Assembly: GCA_045588325.1 (NCBI GenBank)
Contig: JAZNEA010000015.1
Location: 1 to 28,637 of the forward strand
Length of the DNA stretch: 28,637 nt
Direction of reading: 5' to 3'
Source of the DNA: RGIG7378 sp045588325
GTDB lineage: Bacteria; Bacillota; Clostridia; RGIG7378
The notes below the pieces were generated by a model. It had not been told where the DNA came from. It saw only the letters and a program-made list of their open reading frames with translations, and searched no databases. The position numbers were made by a program, and so were the translations under genes. Of this stretch, positions 7,555 through 13,603 are shown piece by piece. Every line of letters starts with the position of its first letter. Position 1 is the stretch's first letter.

Positions 7555-8307
7555 GGTGTGCCCTGTGGGCAGATAATAGGCGCTTACCCCGTGGTTTTGC
7601 ATAAAGGTGAACTGTTCCGCGCCTGTGCAGTGACAGGTGTAAAACAGAGTTTTAGAGTCCCTGAGGCTGTGGCACAGGGAGACTAACTCCTGGTCAAGTG
7701 GCTGATGGGAGAGATGCATGCCTCCGATAAAGATATGGGGGTTAAACTCCTGGAGAATAGAGCTAATCCCTCTATGGGAGCAGCCGCTGATCAGGAGGCG
7801 CTGTCCGCCATTATCTATCAGCAGGTATTGTTCGTGTAGAAAACTGTCGGGCAGGAGATTGTCTCCATCTTTGACATATAGTCCCTGACTGCAACAATCA
7901 GATGGACTGGCTGCAGGGTATAGGGTGACACCATCCCATAGGGGGAGTGGAGCGGTGACGGGAACGAGCTGGGAGTGGGACTTTAAACTCCTATCCAGCC
8001 CGATGTACTTTGTGTTGTTATAGTAGTCTCTAAAGGCGTTTGGATTAAGATATACAGGGGCCTGGTGGTTATGCGAAAGGAATGTACTCAGGCCTCCGCC
8101 GTGGTCGTAGTGACCGTGGGAGATAATAGCCTTGTCTACAGTGTCCAGTTGGCAGCCGAGCCGCCGGGCGTTGTGGTAAAACAGGTCGTCCTGCCCCATA
8201 TCAAAGAGGATATTGCCCTGTGGGAGCTCAATAAACAGGCTCAAACCATGTTGAGCCTGCAAGTTATCTTTATTACATATATTGTCCACAAGGGAAGTGA
8301 TCCTCAT
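7543..8307 (-). CDS. Metallo-beta-lactamase-fold hydrolase (COG1237-like)
   Basis: A 254-residue cytoplasmic protein with the zinc-binding SHGHYDHGGG motif (H64, H66, D68, H69). A later GCSHRG (about 176-181) and a C-terminal TCHCTG supply further ligands. The order LFDMGQDD, then SHGHYDHGGG, then GCSHRGI is typical of the family loosely annotated as dihydropteridine- or methanopterin-related MBL hydrolases. The actual substrate is unknown. It starts 9 bases after the phosphoribosyltransferase stop, so the two form an operon, but its ribosome-binding site is weak, suggesting coupling. Its 3' end overlaps gerB by 12 bases. Confidence 0.82.
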   Translation of the reverse strand: MRITSLVDNICNKDNLQAQHGLSLFIELPQGNILFDMGQDDLFYHNARRLGCQLDTVDKAIISHGHYDHGGGLSTFLSHNHQAPVYLNPNAFRDYYNNTKYIGLDRSLKSHSQLVPVTAPLPLWDGVTLYPAASPSDCCSQGLYVKDGDNLLPDSFLHEQYLLIDNGGQRLLISGCSHRGISSILQEFNPHIFIGGMHLSHQPLDQELVSLCHSLRDSKTLFYTCHCTGAEQFTFMQNHGVSAYYLPTGHTLTL

Positions 8308-8316
8308 ATGTTGAAA

Positions 8317-8871
8317 TTATCCCTTGATAGTGCCGTCTGCGTTAAACAGAGGTAGCTTTTCTAAATAAATCAGGTCCTCTCTGTCCTGTGCGTCGCCCTC
8401 GGCGAGGATGGCAGCATTGCCACATACGATACCACCTGCGGCGGTGATGAGTTTCTCCAGGGCTCTCAGTGATTCGCCTGTGGAAATAACGTCGTCAACC
8501 AACAGGATGCGCTTGCCCTTTATCAGCTCAGCGTCTGCGCCGTCCAGGTACAGCTTTTGCTTGAAATCTGTGGTGATGGAGGTGACATCCACCTCAAAAA
8601 TATTGCTCATGTACAGCTTAGGTGCCTTGCGTGCTACAAAATACTTGGCATCGCCATTGATGCGGGCCATCTCGTGGGCCAGCGGAATGCCCTTGGCCTC
8701 AGCTGTAATCAGGTAGTCATACTGGGGAACCCTCTTTAGCAGCTCAGTAGCACAGGCAGTTGTGAGCTCAGCATCTCCAAAAATGACAAATGCTCCGATG
8801 TATAGGTCATCTGTAACTCTGCAAAGTGGCAACTCTCTGTCAAGTCCGGCGATATTCATCTTATGTTTCAT
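8317..8871 (-). CDS. Phosphoribosyltransferase family protein (adenine PRT-like)
   Basis: This 184-residue type I phosphoribosyltransferase has the PRPP-binding signature RILLVDDVISTGES (about 121-134) and a TAEAKGIPLAHEMA segment like that of adenine/xanthine PRTs. It would transfer ribose 5-phosphate from PRPP to a base, but the purine specificity cannot be determined. The ATG at 8871 is preceded by AAGGAGGA; a longer 5' extension in frame has no ribosome-binding site. A very good sigma-A promoter lies inside the upstream terminator (8902-8930). It probably forms a two-gene operon with the MBL hydrolase. Whether it is the sole apt of the organism is unknown. Confidence 0.85.
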   Translation of the reverse strand: MKHKMNIAGLDRELPLCRVTDDLYIGAFVIFGDAELTTACATELLKRVPQYDYLITAEAKGIPLAHEMARINGDAKYFVARKAPKLYMSNIFEVDVTSITTDFKQKLYLDGADAELIKGKRILLVDDVISTGESLRALEKLITAAGGIVCGNAAILAEGDAQDREDLIYLEKLPLFNADGTIKG

Positions 8872-8901
8872 GATAAAGTCCTCCTTAGTACGTATGAAAA
8901 T

Positions 8902-8930
8902 ATTATAAAACTGCACCGAATAAAGGTCAA
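8902..8930 (-). promoter_or_regulatory. Sigma-A promoter of the phosphoribosyltransferase gene, embedded in a terminator
   Basis: On the minus strand TTGACC (8930-8925), a 17-base spacer and TATAAT (8907-8902). The -35 is in the loop of the preceding terminator hairpin and the -10 overlaps its T-run. The start would be near 8895, downstream of the hairpin, giving a leader of about 24 bases that contains AAGGAGGA. Confidence 0.75.
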
Positions 8931-8939
8931 ACGGTGCAG
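8903..8939 (-). terminator. Terminator after the MnmM-like methyltransferase gene
   Basis: On the minus strand CTGCACCG pairs with CGGTGCAG (8-bp perfect stem) around a 13-base loop, followed by TTTTATAATATTTT. It ends the DUF554-methyltransferase transcript and overlaps the next promoter. Confidence 0.75.
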
Positions 8940-8944
8940 CTGAT

Positions 8945-9499
8945 TTAGTCCTTGATAATAAAAACAGGGAATGGAGGGTCCTTCTTGCGGTTGGGGAAGT
9001 CCACCACCATAATGGTGTATTTGGTGTCGTCGACTGAGCGAAGGAACTCTAAGATGGCATCTCGCTCCTCGTAGCCGTTGTTGCGACCGTAGTATACAGT
9101 AAGGCTCATGATGCCGCCGGGCCTCAATAAATCCAATCCCTGCTGGATGGCCACAATGCTGGTCTCCTTGCGTGTAAAAATGTTGTGGTCTCCGCCGGGG
9201 AGCCAGCCAAAATTGAATACAATACAGTCCACAGTACCGGGTTCTGCATAGGCGGCCATATTACTGTGGCTATCCAGATGAAGCTCTGCAATGTGATCCC
9301 AGCCATGTTCCTCCAGTAGTTGTCTTGTCTGGCACAATGCATCCTCCTGGATATCCATGGCGATGACGCGGCCACTATGGCCTACAAGCTGGCACAGCAT
9401 GAGGGTATCCTTGCCACGGCCTGCCGTAGCATCTATGCAGGTGTGACCGGGAAGGACATGCTCCTTTATAAATCTATGTGATAAATCTAATCCGTTCAT
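8945..9499 (-). CDS. mnmM: Class I SAM-dependent methyltransferase, YtqB/MnmM type (tRNA wobble-uridine modification)
   Basis: A 184-residue Rossmann methyltransferase with the SAM-binding DATAGRGKDT (23-32) and the family-specific NFGWLPGGDH (96-105) followed by TRKETSI. In Bacillus, YtqB (renamed MnmM) methylates 5-aminomethyl-2-thiouridine at wobble position 34 in several tRNAs. The length and both motifs match that family, so the same role is inferred. The ATG at 9499 is preceded by GAGGGAG, 8 bases after the DUF554 stop. A tRNA-Leu gene heads the same strand. Older annotation would be 'rRNA methylase'. Confidence 0.85.
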   Translation of the reverse strand: MNGLDLSHRFIKEHVLPGHTCIDATAGRGKDTLMLCQLVGHSGRVIAMDIQEDALCQTRQLLEEHGWDHIAELHLDSHSNMAAYAEPGTVDCIVFNFGWLPGGDHNIFTRKETSIVAIQQGLDLLRPGGIMSLTVYYGRNNGYEERDAILEFLRSVDDTKYTIMVVDFPNRKKDPPFPVFIIKD

Positions 9500-9506
9500 A
9501 ACTCCC

Positions 9507-10247
9507 TCACTGAAAAACTGGTACCCAGGAAATAATCAGACAGAACAATATAGGCAGGAATACGCCAGGCAACATGTTGGCCAGTTTAAATTTAGTAATG
9601 CCCAGCATGTTGAGAGCCAGCGCCATAATCAGGGTGTTGCCCACAAAAGAGAGGGAATAGATCATCTCTGTAGTAACAAACGGAGCAATAAACTGGGAAA
9701 GCAGGGCGATGCCACCTTGATAAATCAACACCGACAGTCCTGCCAATGCCACTCCAACGCCCATGGAGGAGGCCAGCACAAGGGCGGCTACAAAGTCTAT
9801 GATAGCCTTGACTATCAGGATGTTATTGTCACCATAGAGGCCAGCTGAGATGGAGCCCAGTATGCTCATGGCTCCAACGCAAAACAGGAGAGAGGCTGAG
9901 AAAAACGCTGCAGGAATGTTGTCTCCCTGAGCCTTGGCCTTAAATACCTGATTGAGTTTGGCGTCCAGGCGGTTAATCTTGTCATCCAGATCCAGTAATG
10001 TACCTATAACAGTGCCTAGGAACAAGGACAAAACAAGGATAATGGAGCCCTGTCCCTTATCGTTGGCAAAGGCCTGAGATAGGGTGTTGCCTGCATTGAT
10101 GGCACCCAGTGTGCCGATAATCAGCACTGCCAGGCCCACACTCTTGAGGGCAGCGGAGGATATCTTTTCAGAGATGTTCTTACGAAAAATGACGCCTCCG
10201 ATACCTCCGAGGAGAACAGCCACAGTATTAATAATCACTCCCAGCAT
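9507..10247 (-). CDS. DUF554 family membrane protein (YdfK-like)
   Basis: A 246-residue polytopic membrane protein of unknown function. The N-terminus LGVIINTVAVLLGGIGGVIFRKNISEK is the standard DUF554 opening. Further hydrophobic helices include SVGLAVLIIGTLGA, ILVLSLFLGTVIG and a glycine-rich central membrane region (about 120-200). I chose the ATG at 10247 because GGAGG sits 7 bases upstream; the longer reading frame would run back through the tRNA gene. The T-run of the tRNA-Leu terminator ends 11 or so bases before this ribosome-binding site, leaving no room for a separate promoter. It is likely co-transcribed with the methyltransferase. Confidence 0.85.
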   Translation of the reverse strand: MLGVIINTVAVLLGGIGGVIFRKNISEKISSAALKSVGLAVLIIGTLGAINAGNTLSQAFANDKGQGSIILVLSLFLGTVIGTLLDLDDKINRLDAKLNQVFKAKAQGDNIPAAFFSASLLFCVGAMSILGSISAGLYGDNNILIVKAIIDFVAALVLASSMGVGVALAGLSVLIYQGGIALLSQFIAPFVTTEMIYSLSFVGNTLIMALALNMLGITKFKLANMLPGVFLPILFCLIISWVPVFQ

Positions 10248-10269
10248 CTGTTGCCTCCAAAATGGTAAT

Positions 10270-10304
10270 AAAAAAACAGCAGCCGAGATATCTCGACTGC
10301 TGTT
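10270..10304 (-). terminator. Terminator of the tRNA-Leu gene
   Basis: On the minus strand CAGCAGTCGAGA pairs with TCTCGGCTGCTG (12 pairs, one wobble) and is followed by seven Ts. It begins directly at the CCA end of the tRNA. Confidence 0.88.
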
Positions 10305-10386
10305 GGTGCGATCGGCGGGACTTGAACCCGCACGGTCTCCCATGCGCCCCTTAAACGCACGTGTCTGCCAATTCCACCACAATCGC
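10304..10386 (-). tRNA. tRNA-Leu, anticodon AAG
   Basis: An 83-base class II tRNA with encoded CCA. The acceptor stem GCGATTG pairs with CGATCGC (one wobble), the D-arm contains the leucine-type GGAATTGGCAGAC, the variable arm is 11 bases, and the T-arm is GCGGG, TTCAAGT, CCCGC. Discriminator base A73 is as required for leucine. The anticodon stem TGCGT/GCGCA encloses a 7-base loop TTAAGGG, placing A34-A35-G36 and G37. G37 after G36 is normal for CUN-reading tRNA-Leu, which argues against shifting the loop to read TAA. An A at position 34 is uncommon in bacterial tRNA-Leu. Confidence 0.9.
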
Positions 10387-10421
10387 ATGTGTCAGAGGAC
10401 GAATGTCCGTAACGCATTGCT

Positions 10422-10449
10422 ATTATAGCAAAGGGAAGCAGATTGTCAA
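10422..10449 (-). promoter_or_regulatory. Consensus sigma-A promoter of tRNA-Leu
   Basis: On the minus strand TTGACA (10449-10444), 16-base spacer, TATAAT (10427-10422); both hexamers are perfect consensus. Transcription would start near 10415, about 29 bases before the mature tRNA. A small GGAC/GTCC hairpin is possible in the leader. Confidence 0.9.
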
Positions 10450-10623
10450 CAACAAATTTTAAGTTTTTTGGACAGGCCAGCCTGATTTCACAAAATATGA
10501 TAGGAATCAAACATATTTCGTAGACAGAACTTTCTTGATGGAAAATTCACAGCTACTGTGATAGAATAATACGGCATAATTTTGCGCATTAATCGAAAGG
10601 GGTGCCACAGGGCACACGGAGAA

Positions 10624-11580
10624 ATGGCTGGTATTTTTGGTCTTTTTGATTTTACTAAGGAGGGCAAGGGCGTTAAGCAGAATGAGCCCAAGGCACCTTG
10701 GTACATACGTATTTTCCAGTATTTTGGACGCAGTTACTCTAAGATCCTGCTCTCCAATCTCATTTATATTTTAGTAGCAGGTGTTGTGCTCGCTTTTATG
10801 ACAGGCTTTGTATTGCCCAGCCTTGTGTCAACAGCAGCAGACGCAGATATCAACGAGGTCTTCACATATTACACCAGTATCGATATGACTGGCGATTGGT
10901 ACAATGAGACCACTGCCAACATGACCCCAGAGGAGAAGGCAAAGTTGGATCAGTCCATCGCTATTACCAGTGCTTTCAGATATCTGGCTGTTCTGTCGGT
11001 GATGTTGCCATTGCTTACCTTTGGCTGCGCATACTCTGGCATGTGTTACAACACGCGCAACGCGGCGAGAGATGTTCACATCTTTGTGTGGAGCGACTTT
11101 TGGGATGCGTTTAAGCGCAATTGGAAGCAGACTCTGGCCATGACATTTATCAACTTGTTTGCCTGCGTAGTATTTTCCGTCTGCTTCTGGTTCTACTTCT
11201 CCTATAAGGGATTGCCAGACATGCTGTCCAGCATGGGTGGAGTTGTGTTGGCCATAGTATTTGTCGTATACCTTATGATGAATATGTACATTTATCCACA
11301 GATCGTCACCTTTGACTTTAAGCTGACATCCATTATCCGCAACTCATTCTCCTTGTCTATGTTGAGATTCTTCCCGAACCTGCTGACATTGGCAGTTATA
11401 TTTGTGCTGGCATATGGCGTCTGCTGTATTAACGACGTATTTGTAGTTCTCTTTATGATATTTATGGGACCTGCCTTCGCCAGCTACCTCATGAACTTTA
11501 CTGCATGGAGTGCCATGGAGAAGTATGTTGTGGTCCAGGAAGAAAAGTCCATCAACGAGGGAGCACTCTTCTCAGACTGA
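10624..11580 (+). CDS. DUF624/YesL-like membrane protein
   Basis: A 318-residue membrane protein. Its N-terminal FGLFDFTKEGKGV motif and following amphipathic region, then about five hydrophobic segments (one near 44-66, then pairs near 115-140, 165-215 and 240-285), fit the YesL/DUF624 group. That group is often found near sugar uptake genes and has no known activity. I chose the ATG at 10624 because CGGAGA precedes it; the longer frame lacks a start with a ribosome-binding site. It appears to be a single-gene transcript ending in the terminator at 11606. No sugar transport genes are nearby, so the usual context is missing. The assignment is by pattern only. Confidence 0.65.
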   Translation: MAGIFGLFDFTKEGKGVKQNEPKAPWYIRIFQYFGRSYSKILLSNLIYILVAGVVLAFMTGFVLPSLVSTAADADINEVFTYYTSIDMTGDWYNETTANMTPEEKAKLDQSIAITSAFRYLAVLSVMLPLLTFGCAYSGMCYNTRNAARDVHIFVWSDFWDAFKRNWKQTLAMTFINLFACVVFSVCFWFYFSYKGLPDMLSSMGGVVLAIVFVVYLMMNMYIYPQIVTFDFKLTSIIRNSFSLSMLRFFPNLLTLAVIFVLAYGVCCINDVFVVLFMIFMGPAFASYLMNFTAWSAMEKYVVVQEEKSINEGALFSD

Positions 11581-11605
11581 TTTTCAGATTATGCATATAA
11601 TATTT

Positions 11606-11640
11606 ATGACAGTTGCCAATGGTAGCTGTCATATTTTTTT
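11606..11640 (+). terminator. Terminator after the DUF624-like gene
   Basis: ATGACAGTTGCC pairs with GGTAGCTGTCAT (12 pairs, two wobbles) around loop AAT. An A and seven Ts follow. Confidence 0.85.
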
Positions 11641-11657
11641 GTTTGTCCTAATACTAT
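11629..11657 (+). promoter_or_regulatory. Putative sigma-E promoter of spoIVA
   Basis: TCATATT (11629-11635) matches the sigma-E -35 pattern KMATATT exactly. After 14 bases, AATACTAT (11650-11657) matches 6 of 8 positions of CATACAMT. Start would be near 11665, about 22 bases before spoIVA. spoIVA is a known sigma-E gene in Bacillus. The -35 lies within the 3' end of the preceding terminator. Confidence 0.65.
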
Positions 11658-11686
11658 TTCACAGGCAGAAATAGTGGAGTTAGACA

Positions 11687-13174
11687 ATGGCTAAATCGGC
11701 GACAGAAAACATATACAGCAAATTGGCAGAGCGCACAGGCGGCGACATTTACATCGGCGTAGTAGGGCCGGTGAGGACCGGAAAATCTACATTTATCAAA
11801 CGTTTTATGGAACTCATGGTTATTCCCAACATAAGGGATCCCTGGGTGAGTCAGAGGGCTCAGGACGAATTGCCCCAGAGTGCTGCAGGCAGGACAGTGA
11901 TGACTGCAGAGCCCAAATTTATCCCCAACGAGGCTGTTCAGATCACCATAGGTGAGAATATGGATCTGCGTGTTCGCATGGTAGACTGTGTTGGATACAT
12001 GGTAAGTGGGGCCCTGGGCACACAGGAGGGGGATCAACCCAGGATGATATCCACTCCCTGGTCATCGGAGAAAATCCCCTTTGAATTGGCTGCAGAGCTA
12101 GGTACCCAAAAGGTCATTGCAGAACATTCCACAATAGGCGTTGTGATTACCACTGACGGTTCCGTCACAGAGTTTCCCAGAGAGAGTTATCTGGAAGCTG
12201 AGGAGAGGGCTATTAACGAGATGTTGGCCACTGGAAAGCCCTTTGTCGTAGTGTTGAACACTGACAACCCAGGCAGTTTGGAGGCCAGCAGGATCAAAAA
12301 GAGCATCGAGAGCAGGTATCGCGTAGTTGTAGTGCCTTGTAACTGTGCCGCAATGGAGGCAGGGGACATCGATGCCATGATGGAGCAGTTGCTGTATCAG
12401 TTCCCAATCAGGGAGGTAAAGGTAAATTTCCCTCTATGGATTAACAGGCTACATAGCCAGCACCAGCTTAAGGCCAGCATATATGAGAGCATTGTTCAGG
12501 GATTTGGCAGGGCAGAGAGATTTGCCGACATTGGCGAGGTTGCAGAGTATATCAGAGGTTTTCAGGGGGTTGAGAGAGTGTCCATCGACAAGGTAGAGCC
12601 CGGGGACGGCACTGTGACCATAACATTGGAGCCTTATTCCCACGCGCTGTACGATTGCATAAGAGAGGTGACAGGCTTTAGCATCTCGGACGACAGTCAG
12701 CTCTTTGACACATTGCAGGATCTGGCTCGCGTTAAGCAGGAGTATGACAGGATAGAGAGTGCACTATATCAGGCAAAGACCCAGGGATACGGTATAGTAG
12801 AGCCCATTGCTGCGGAAATGAGGCTAGAGGAACCCAGACTTATCAAGCAAAATGGCAAGTACGGCGTGAATATCCGTGCAACTGCCCCGTCCATACATAT
12901 GATAAGGTGTGATGTGGAGGCAGAAATTGCGCCTCTGGTTGGCACCGAGAAACAGTCCGAAGAACTGGTGAGCACATTACTTAGCAAGTACGAGAGCGAT
13001 TCGGAGGCTCTGTGGCAGTCTAATATCTTTGGGAAGTCCTTGTATGAACTGGTACAGGAGGGATTTAGCGGCAAGATGATTAACCTGCCTGCCAATTCCA
13101 GGGAAAAGTTGCAGGAGACGCTGGAAACCATTATTAACGAGGGCAGCTCAGGCCTCATATGTATTATTCTCTAA
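11687..13174 (+). CDS. spoIVA: Stage IV sporulation protein A, spore coat morphogenetic ATPase
   Basis: SpoIVA is made in the mother cell, polymerises on the forespore surface with ATP hydrolysis and forms the base of the coat. The 495 residues agree with the Bacillus protein (about 492). The N-terminal GTPase-like domain has Walker A GPVRTGKST (27-35), the MVDCVGYMV segment and the SpoIVA-typical TPWSSEKIPFELAAELGTQKVI block. The C-terminus ends in the conserved hydrophobic GLICIIL, needed for membrane targeting in Bacillus. The ATG at 11687 follows GTGGAG. A sigma-E-like promoter lies just upstream. Its 3' end overlaps the opposing cysteine-rich gene by 27 bases. Confidence 0.97.
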   Translation: MAKSATENIYSKLAERTGGDIYIGVVGPVRTGKSTFIKRFMELMVIPNIRDPWVSQRAQDELPQSAAGRTVMTAEPKFIPNEAVQITIGENMDLRVRMVDCVGYMVSGALGTQEGDQPRMISTPWSSEKIPFELAAELGTQKVIAEHSTIGVVITTDGSVTEFPRESYLEAEERAINEMLATGKPFVVVLNTDNPGSLEASRIKKSIESRYRVVVVPCNCAAMEAGDIDAMMEQLLYQFPIREVKVNFPLWINRLHSQHQLKASIYESIVQGFGRAERFADIGEVAEYIRGFQGVERVSIDKVEPGDGTVTITLEPYSHALYDCIREVTGFSISDDSQLFDTLQDLARVKQEYDRIESALYQAKTQGYGIVEPIAAEMRLEEPRLIKQNGKYGVNIRATAPSIHMIRCDVEAEIAPLVGTEKQSEELVSTLLSKYESDSEALWQSNIFGKSLYELVQEGFSGKMINLPANSREKLQETLETIINEGSSGLICIIL

Positions 13175-13453
13175 GTATCTGGACCGATATTTTCCACAGC
13201 CCTTGTGCTGGTAGCCATCGATGTTCCTGAGGCCGAACAGCCTGCATTCGCCTTGGTTGCCTCCTCCCTTGGGGCTAAAGTAGGAACATGTATCACAGCG
13301 GCAGTACTTAAGCTGCTTGTCCCCATATGGGGAGACCACATATCGCCTGCAGCCAAAGTCGTAGGAGACCACGCCGGCGTATTTGCACAGCAGGTCTGTG
13401 GTTACGGGAATTGTGCGACTATAAAGACAATTAATGCAAGAACAATCTTTCAT
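13148..13453 (-). CDS. Small cysteine-rich protein with two tandem zinc-ribbon-like repeats
   Basis: A 101-residue protein I do not recognise by name. It has ten cysteines in two related halves. The first (about 4-39) reads CSCINC, then LLC, then GCRRY; the second (about 51-91) reads CRCDTC, then ECRLF, then GCGKY. Each half thus has the pattern C-x-C-x2-C, C, GC, followed by a basic residue and Y, suggesting an internal duplication and binding of zinc or another metal. There is no signal peptide or membrane segment. The ATG at 13453 has an excellent AGGAGG, but that site lies inside a perfect 11-bp stem (13456-13488). Its 3' end overlaps spoIVA by 27 bases on the opposite strand. The gene is probably real because of the ribosome-binding site and the ordered cysteines; the function is unknown. 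Confidence 0.72.
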   Translation of the reverse strand: MKDCSCINCLYSRTIPVTTDLLCKYAGVVSYDFGCRRYVVSPYGDKQLKYCRCDTCSYFSPKGGGNQGECRLFGLRNIDGYQHKGCGKYRSRYLENNTYEA

Positions 13454-13455
13454 AT

Positions 13456-13488
13456 AAACCTCCTGTCCATAAAATATACAGGAGGTTT
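13456..13488 (-). promoter_or_regulatory. Perfect 11-bp hairpin sequestering the ribosome-binding site of the cysteine-rich gene
   Basis: On the minus strand AAACCTCCTGT and ACAGGAGGTTT are exact inverted repeats separated by 11 bases. The second arm contains the AGGAGG used to start translation at 13453. In any transcript that begins upstream, the ribosome-binding site would be fully paired. No T-run follows, so it is not a terminator on this strand. Confidence 0.7.
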
Positions 13489-13551
13489 TGTGGTGCTTGT
13501 TGTCTGAATCTGTCGTATTGTAAATTTATTGCGCTGACAGCGGTACTTTCC

Positions 13552-13581
13552 TTGACAAGGAGTTGTGTTCTAACTTATAAA
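13552..13581 (+). promoter_or_regulatory. Sigma-A promoter of the beta-propeller operon
   Basis: TTGACA (13552-13557), 18-base spacer, TATAAA (13576-13581). Start would be near 13588 and a GGAGGT ribosome-binding site follows at 13591, with ATG at 13604, so the leader is very short. Confidence 0.7.
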
Positions 13582-13603
13582 TAAACGAGCGGAGGTAACA
13601 AAA

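Noticed and set aside
10336..10360. Reading the tRNA anticodon as TAA instead of AAG
   Set aside because: Moving the loop by one base breaks the closing anticodon pair and would put G at position 37 after A36, which is unusual for a UUA-reading tRNA-Leu.
10250..10388. An N-terminal extension of the DUF554 protein through the tRNA region
   Set aside because: The extension is translated tRNA and terminator sequence; the ATG at 10247 has GGAGG.
10547..10567. TCACAG/CTGTGA inverted repeat next to TAGAAT as promoter and operator of the DUF624-like gene
   Set aside because: The arms are only 6 bp and no -35 stands at 16-18 bases; TTGATG is 21 bases away. Not strong enough to list.
13205..13507. 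A plus-strand open frame opposite the cysteine-rich gene
   Set aside because: No ribosome-binding site and no coherent motif, whereas the minus-strand frame has AGGAGG and ordered cysteines.
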